Positions 20,412 through 27,238 of a stretch of DNA of 27,238 bases are shown one piece after another. The translations under genes were made by a program, and so were the position numbers. The notes beneath the pieces are model-generated. The model made no database searches. It saw only the letters and a list, made by a program, of their open reading frames with translations, and had not been told where the DNA came from. Origin of the DNA: Saccoglossus kowalevskii (taxonomy: Eukaryota; Hemichordata; Enteropneusta; Harrimaniidae); NCBI RefSeq assembly GCF_000003605.2, contig NW_003153249.1:121450-148687 (forward strand), read 5' to 3'. The first letter of the stretch is position 1; each line of letters begins with the position of its first letter.

Positions 20412-20529
20412 TGATCCAGTCCACTATTTAGATGAATTAACACACTGGGACTTAGAAGTTATAAAGCAGCTGCACGTAATAACAATCACTGCGGGAAAGT
20501 TGTACTCCATTGAACTTTGAAGTAATCAG
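20412..20529 (+). other. Weak candidate terminal exon
   Basis: Acceptor-like ttctgtattccacactag ends at 20411 and CAG|GTAAAT lies after 20529. One frame is open from the acceptor for 36 codons: it starts DPVHYLDELTHWDLEVIKQL and ends KLYSIEL before a TGA. I do not recognise the peptide. Such a frame is not rare by chance in three frames, so this is only a pointer. Confidence 0.18.
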
Positions 20530-21535
20530 GTAAATAGGTTTTTAGTTTTATTATTTGTGGTACTCGTATAATGTAACTTGTATCCTGAGCTTTTCTTGTT
20601 TTAAGGGGTCACCATTGAATAAATGGGCAACTGAAAACACTACATTTCTCTGCTGTTTTGAATGCATTTTTTTTATTATACAGTGTTCTCCCTGCTCACA
20701 TCTTTCTTTGAAGAAGGCAGTTTCATGCGATTTTTTCCCTATTTTAACCCCCCCCCCCCAATTTATCGAATGGTTGGCTCCTTATACTATTGCACGGACT
20801 TTTCAATTGTATTTGCTATTTGGGGGGGTGTGCATATACAGTTTACTTAGACTTTTGACACTTTTCTGTAAAAATCCTACTCAGATATTTAAAGATCAGC
20901 TGGTTTTTAATTTCACTGCTTTCATTTGTAAGTTAAATTTGCTAATTTAAATCCATGTAAACTTGTAGAATAACAATAGAATTGTTTTGATGCCAAGTTC
21001 ATGAACTTGTGAAATAGTGAAATTAAATGGTTCTAGAGTATTCTGTAGTAAGACATTGTGAAATGACCATATGAACAGAATTATAATCTTTGGTGTCTAT
21101 GTGTGTGGTATAAATACATTAATTACAGTGTGTAATCTTGACTTTGATCATTAACTTGACCCATTTATTTAGGAAAGTTAGAGAACCATCCCTGGTGCTT
21201 ATATTAGTTGTTTTAAAGTTCAGTGAAGTATATGGTGTAACAATTGGTGTGTGTTTGGACTTGTTCATGTTTCATACAGGGCTAATGTTTGAAAACTAAA
21301 TAGTGCTCAGTATTTGTTGTGATTAGAATTCAATTTCACTTGGTGGTCACTGTAATGCTATCCCTTCCATAGATGTCTATATTAGTTAGCAGGCTTTAGA
21401 CAGTGGTATGTAATTCCATTCCCATATAAGTTGTTTGGCATACACCGGGTCATTGAGTTGTTTTTGATGTAGTTGTTACAGTTACTGCCTTAGTTTATAT
21501 CTATAATGCTTGTGTTGTTACACCTGACTGATTGT
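20530..21535. other. No gene seen; contains a 12-C run
   Basis: Contains a C homopolymer at 20748-20759. A 131-codon plus-strand frame crosses this run but is hydrophobic, Cys/Phe-rich and lacks any family resemblance; I treat it as non-coding. Confidence 0.5.
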
Positions 21536-21671
21536 TGTGACGTAGAGGACCGAGGGGACCGGCTAGTAAAACGTAATCAACCAAAGCCACACAATTATTC
21601 TCCCGACATGTTTTCACACATTTTGCATGCTTAGAGCGAAATGCTGCTGATTTGTGTGCTGTTCATATCAA
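21536..21671 (+). other. Candidate promoter and short first exon
   Basis: A local CpG cluster (TGACGTAG, ACCGAGG, ACCGGC) is followed by ATGCTGCTG at 21641, encoding MLLICVLFIS before a donor-like AAG|GTAGGT at about 21671. The peptide is hydrophobic like the beginning of a signal sequence. With no downstream exon identified, it remains weak. Confidence 0.18.
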
Positions 21672-24600
21672 GGTAGGTTTTCTACGCATTCAATATTACT
21701 AGTAGTAGGGATCCATGATATTTGGGGACAAGCTGTGGCCTTGTCTGTATTTACTTTGATGCAAAGAATGTAATCATATTTACATCGCATTTTCATTCTA
21801 AAAGTCACTACACGGAATGGCGAATGCAATTCCTGTTTAGTATCCTGCAGTAGTGATTAAAGTCCATTTGTAGGTAGGTACCACAAGGTCATGCGGTCAG
21901 TCAGTCACTGCAGAGACAAACTGGCCTTCATTCAGTGAAGTCATAAAATTAAGTCCACTATGTCTGTCCAAATAGATGTAACTGCCTATATGCCATCTGC
22001 TAACAAGTCAGCTGTCAGTGTCAGAAACCAATGTCAATGTTGTTGACTGTTGACCTGGAAATGAGAACACAATAGAGTTGTTTATAGAAACCATACAAGC
22101 ATGCATTTGTATACTTAGTGTTAATTATATATAAACAATGAAATACAACATGTTATTGTTGTGATCATAATCGTGTGTGTTCCATATTTGAATTGTGATG
22201 GATGAAAGAACCCCCCCCCCCTACATCTCAAATATTGTCATATAAGACTTAGGATATACTGGTAATTAATTAACATATATTCATCATAAATACCATGTAC
22301 TTATATATCAGTTATTAGTTATTATTAGATGTCAGTATAAGTAATGAGTTTAGTATATAAAATACAAATGTAGGAAACTATATATTTTAGTATAATTATT
22401 TTATCGATTAATTAGATTTCATTTAGTGAATACAATTTCTATGTGGTCTCGAAAACATGTTTAGTGACTAAGTAACCATTTCCTATGAATAATATCAACT
22501 TAGTTTTCCATTCCAGTATCAGCTAGGTCAGGTTTAATAGAAGCTCATTCTGACCTCAACCAAGATTCCTCAAAGTCACATCCATTAGTGAATGAATCTT
22601 TGCCAGTGGCCTGCCAATTGAATCTGTGTTCACTTCCCTGAGGTGTGAGTCAAATCTATTTCAGTGTACAACCTAAGTAAAATGTTGACTCCCTGTTTCC
22701 AATGTAAAAACCACTACAGAACCTGTGACTAGTTTAAAGAAAATCTCACACACATTTATTTACCAACAAATTCTAGAAGAGCATAACAAAATTGTTTATG
22801 TCTGTAGTTTAAGTACCCCCCGGTAGACCATTTTCTCTGGCTTATGGTGTTTAGATGACAGGTAAATTGAGATAGGTATTTAGGTGAATTGTTTTGCTTT
22901 TAAGTTCCTCTCAGTGTTCATTTTTTGTGCATTGTTAGTAGTTGAGGCAGGGATTTATCCCTTTTCTTTGGGCAAACTTTTCACCCACATTAACAGCAAT
23001 GGGGGGATTAGCAGCAGTATAAATGCCCCATTTCATAAGAAATTATTAAGCTGTTAAAATCTTTATTTTTAGATCAATTCAACATTTGCATTCATGCATG
23101 TGATGTACACATAATTTTCAGAATGCTTGTTGTATTCACAATTTATTTGTCTTCCACTGCATATTGACTTGTTGACCTGCTTGAACTTGATAATCTAGAG
23201 CACTGCGGCATTCCTATATGTCGGGCCCGCTTCTGTGATGCCAAAATGCAGTAGTACTGGTACATTTGTAAAGTTATTGCCATTCAAATCGACCACAGTG
23301 TTTGGTTGTCAAGTCTTTCATCGTCCAAAATATAGTAAAATCTCTCAATAACCTACCGGTAATCTTTATTGATGAACAATTACAGATCAAAACATTATCA
23401 ATTCTTTGGATGATCTTAGTGTCACCTATTTACATAATACTATTGGTTCGTCCAAGATGGCATGACTTTATAGAAAAGGTGTATCTCAGGAACAGAATTA
23501 TAACCAGCCGTAGAATATGGAATAGGCTGTCCAAGCTTAGCAAATAACTTTTAATGTCTTGACAAATTTCATTCTAACAATATAAAAACCTGCTCTATTT
23601 CTATGAGTTCATGCCAAAACAATTGTAATGGATTTTGGATATACGTGTTATCTGTTTTTTAATAAATGAGAAAATAGGGAAAGTGGCTTTTGCAGTGTTA
23701 ACGTTGTAGATATGTACTTATAGGTACTTTAATAATATTGTTCATACAATTCAAATAATTTCAGTGATTGTTTAGGAATTCCTGGCAAGAAATAAATGAT
23801 TTGAATTTACATGAAGTAAATATTAACATGACAATAATTCTTGTTGTCCTTATAATTTCCATAAACCATTCATGCTAACCAGACTTACTCATCAAAATCT
23901 TTCTTCACTTTTTTTTTATATTATGGAAATGAACCCTAATTTTGGAGCCAACAGAAAAAATTGAGTCAATTTTCAGTCAAAAAATTTGCTATTTTTGTCC
24001 TAATCTTCTGAAGGAAAGGGCAGACTATACATGGACTATTTTGTGAATATGTGATGAAAAGAGGGAACTGGTGGTGAAAAAGTTAAGTTATTATTACTTC
24101 AAAGTTGATTTAAATATTCAGACAGGATACGCACAGTATCGGATTACTGCAGTATTATGTCCTGCTGTGACTTTTCAATTTGATAATATTTCAATATTTG
24201 TTTTATAATCATATTACAATAATGTCAATAATATTTGCTGCGTAGGAGTTCATATTTACATGTCTGTCACATCCTATGTACTGTTGTACAAAACCTAGTA
24301 GGATGTCAAAATATAATTTATTTATATTATATTACTTATAATTAATAATGCAGAACATAAATAAATTGGTTGGTAATTATATTTCATAATTTAGATTGTC
24401 AATCCAACCATTAAATTGACACATCATCAATTCTGTGTAATTGTGCTAATGTGTAAAACGCTGCAGATCATTGGTTGAAAGTAACATACATGTAGATTGA
24501 AAGTTTAAAAAAGTCCAAGAACACTTAACACAAGAACACAAATGACTGAAAAACTATTGACAAAACAATCCACAGCAATCATTTTAATATCACAATTCAT

Positions 24601-27178
24601 ATTGTACTTTTATACTTGCATTGTCATTTTTCACTATACTGCTCTGCTCCAGGTACTGTAAAACCTGCATAAAACACATAAACACAGTTTCTTCTTTGTC
24701 AACTTTCTTTGTTTCTAATAAAAGAACTATTTTCTCTGTCATTTTTGTGTTCAATTGTGAAGTGAAAAATTTCAATCATTACAAAATGTTAGTAATAATA
24801 TTTTCATCAAAATTGCATTTATTAAAGAACACAACATTTTTCTAAAAAATATGTAAACAAATGTTAATACTGAAATTTGAATGTGCTAAGTCAGCGCAGA
24901 GGAAATTAGTCACTAATGTTTCTCCCGTGAGTTATATAAAGTATTCCTGAGTGCATTTCACAGTTCGCATCACTGACTTTTGTGATGACATTGACAAGTA
25001 TGTTTCAGAATGAGCAAAGGTAATTTCAGAGTTGGTAATTCATGAATATATAATTATATGAAATTATATAATAAAGGACATCTGATGTGCATGTATTTAC
25101 CTTTGGCTGTAGCATGTACATGTACCGGTACTTACTTTTTATTAACTGTTTTTTGTTTTTTTTTGTTTCATTTTCATTGAATTTTTGCAATTATTTTATG
25201 GAATTCATGAGGATGATAGTTGCTGCACTATGTGCCTTTATGATCCCAGTGAAATTTTCAATATTTAATTTTATTCACATATAATTTGAGCTTGGTTATA
25301 TATGTATACTACATTGTATTAGTAGTGTATGCACATATTCAAAGAACAGAAGTGTGTGTGTGTATGGTCAAAATAATTTATATTTTAATGATCCAGTGTT
25401 ATATTTTTCAGTGTATGTGTGTTTCTAATGGAGTATATTAGTGTGTGATATTGATGTGCAATTATTTATCTTCTCATCTCATTATGCAAATGATAGATTT
25501 ATCTCCCATAATGCGAGTTATTAATATATAATATAGTACATTAATGATTAATCATAGACTTGCATACAGTCTGTTTGTTTATAAAAAAAATAACTACAAT
25601 TTTGACCTTGCCGTTGGTTGGTTGAATATTATTGAGCCTGTCAATCATTGCAACATGCACTGAAATGTTGCACAAAAATGTAGCTAAAATGTTTGAGAGA
25701 AACGATGTTGATAAAGCAGCGTATTGAATTATTGATGTAGATATGCTAATCATGGCAACGTTTATGAAGGGCAATAAAGTTAGGATATTTCTACTTATTA
25801 TTAGATTTAGTTACTAATAGGTTATTTGCTTGCTTGCCTGAAAACTTATTACCATTTACAATTAAACTGGGGAAAAAACAAATTCTGTGTTTCCAGTAAT
25901 GGAAATATATACAAAATATTGTCTAGGCATGTTCAGTTTTTATTTTTTGTAGCATCATTAATATTCATAAATATTTTACTAGATATTCATATGAAATTTA
26001 GTTTCATGCAAAACAAATTCCCCCCAAAAAAGGGAAAATAAAGTTCATTATCACTGTCTTTTTTTTCATGGGCTTTTTTGAGACCGAAAATTGATTTAAA
26101 CATGTATAGCTACTTTATGGAATGAAAAAAAATGTGTTTACTTGAATGTACAGACCTAAGTATGGCATGTTTATTGTTTTGTTATTTCAAACTATTTTTT
26201 CCTAGGATTGTTATTATTTTGTTTCTTGATTCTTGATACACAGAGACTCCCATGAGTGTTTTTTTTTAAGGCGAGGGGGGGGGGGTATCCTGTTAAAGTT
26301 TTTACTTTGTACATCATTAAAAAAATGTTAAAAATGAGAAATAGTTATTTATGCAATTTTCAAAGATGATCTATAGCACTGTCTATAAATGACTTTATGT
26401 TGCCTTAGACAACACTAACACTCAATTTGTCTAAGATGGTGTCATTATTCATATTATATTATATTACAATATAAATATGTAAGTGAGATAATAATATGCA
26501 AATTATCCACCATATTTGGCATGCAGCTGGAAAGAACTTTGCACTATGTATGATGTCTGAGAATTTTGTCTCCCTACCTCCCCTATTACACAACACAGGG
26601 AAAACATGTCTTTCATTTCAGTGGTTCAGTGATGCCCCCTTTTTTTTTCTGTGAAATTTATATTTCCTTGCATTTTTGTAATCTGTGGCGAAAAGAAACT
26701 CTCCAAGCTGACATAAACTTTTTTTCAGAAAATCCATTTTTTTTCCCTTACTAGGGGAAAAAGGCAATTACATAACATTGACATGTACTGGTTATAAGTA
26801 AGACACAGCTGTTTGCTAAAACTTTAATTTGATCTGATTTAGATATCTCCAATTGAAATATATTGTGTGGGTGTTATACCGGGTATATGATGGTAGGTTC
26901 AGGCCCTATATGATTAACAAAGTTTATCATATATTCTCCATGAAATAAAACAAAACAATGCAAGTAAAAGTTTGTAAAATGCATTAATTATTCACTGGGT
27001 TTTAATTTCAATATTTTTTCTGATAGGTGAACATGTAAAATAACAACAGAACTCTCTTTCACTTTAAAATTAGTTAATTTGAAAGACAGTGAATATGGTC
27101 ACAATATTTTACAGATTTTACAGTAATTTCAATGATTAATAATAATATCAAATACAATGTAACACACATTTTTTTTTT
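21672..27178. other. No gene seen
   Basis: About 5.5 kb of AT-rich DNA with no supported coding frame. It contains C and G homopolymers (22211-22221, 26275-26285), long T-rich tracts (for example 25149-25170), a short GT tract near 25352 and TACCGGTA words at 23354 and 25123. It could be an intron of a plus-strand gene or intergenic. Confidence 0.5.
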
Positions 27179-27238
27179 AGCTCCGCTGTCGACTTTGTCG
27201 AGCGGAGCTTATCATATGAGTGATTGTCCGTCGTCGTC
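27179..27238 (+). repeat. Compound-hairpin repeat, truncated by the window end
   Basis: AGCTCCGC (27179-27186) pairs with GCGGAGCT (27202-27209), and TCGAC (27189-27193) pairs with GTCGA (27197-27201) around a TTT loop. It is followed by TTATCATATGAGTGATTGTCCG and the start of a GTC repeat. The outer stem, bulge, 5-bp inner stem and 3-base loop match the layout of 62-93, read on the other strand. Confidence 0.6.

Noticed and set aside
20555-20950. 131-codon plus-strand frame
   Set aside because: It crosses a 12-C homopolymer and T-rich tracts, is Cys/Phe/Leu-rich without domains, and overlaps another frame of similar quality. Low-complexity DNA explains it.
23302-23547. 81-codon plus-strand frame
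   Set aside because: It begins with TTG, not ATG, and has no family likeness; hydrophobic and AT-driven composition.
1-27238. CRISPR arrays, operons, riboswitches, bacterial terminators
   Set aside because: The sequence is animal nuclear DNA with spliced genes; no regularly spaced repeats or bacterial gene layout were seen.

Overview
This window looks like nuclear DNA of a marine invertebrate animal (lophotrochozoan or invertebrate deuterostome; I cannot place it more exactly). It is AT-rich (roughly two thirds A+T by eye). It has spliced coding exons with GT-AG junctions, LINE, LTR and DNA-transposon remnants, CA and ATT microsatellites, and many ACATGTA-type words. No bacterial gene organisation, rRNA, tRNA or CRISPR array is visible.

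The one gene I recognise with confidence is an HMG-box gene of the HMG20A/HMG20B (iBRAF/BRAF35) family. It is on the minus strand and fills about the first 10 kb. Seven coding exons can be joined by reading frame and splice sites (7289 down to 1124). They give about 314 residues: an acidic/Ser-rich N-terminus with a family-specific SKESNDL motif, one HMG box, a short conserved acidic/aromatic motif and a C-terminal coiled coil. The last coding exon (about 40 residues in vertebrate relatives) was not found and probably lies before base 1. A likely 5' exon ends at 9844. A CpG-richer segment at about 9.9-10.7 kb looks like its promoter, with signs of divergent transcription to the right (candidate first exon with donor after 10506).

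The HMG20 introns carry inserted elements: a RecQ-helicase-like fragment on the plus strand (2848-3111), a probable solo LTR (5738-6100, 4-bp target duplication), a plus-strand exon-like open frame (7901-8061), and a PIF/Harbinger-like MITE (8497-8908, TTA target duplication).

From 10.5 kb to the end I find no confident coding gene. The region holds two LINE 3' ends (10951-11543 minus, 12244-12670 plus), a 125-bp inverted-repeat element, an orphan 145-codon frame (12971-13408 minus), a 39-bp perfect-ended palindrome flanked by a 7-8-bp direct repeat (13791-13844), a pair of ~195-bp interspersed repeats (18231-18424, 18810-19004), long G/C homopolymers and a few weak exon candidates. Hairpin-bearing repeats that look related lie at both ends of the window in opposite orientation. 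The word TACCGGTA is strikingly over-represented throughout.
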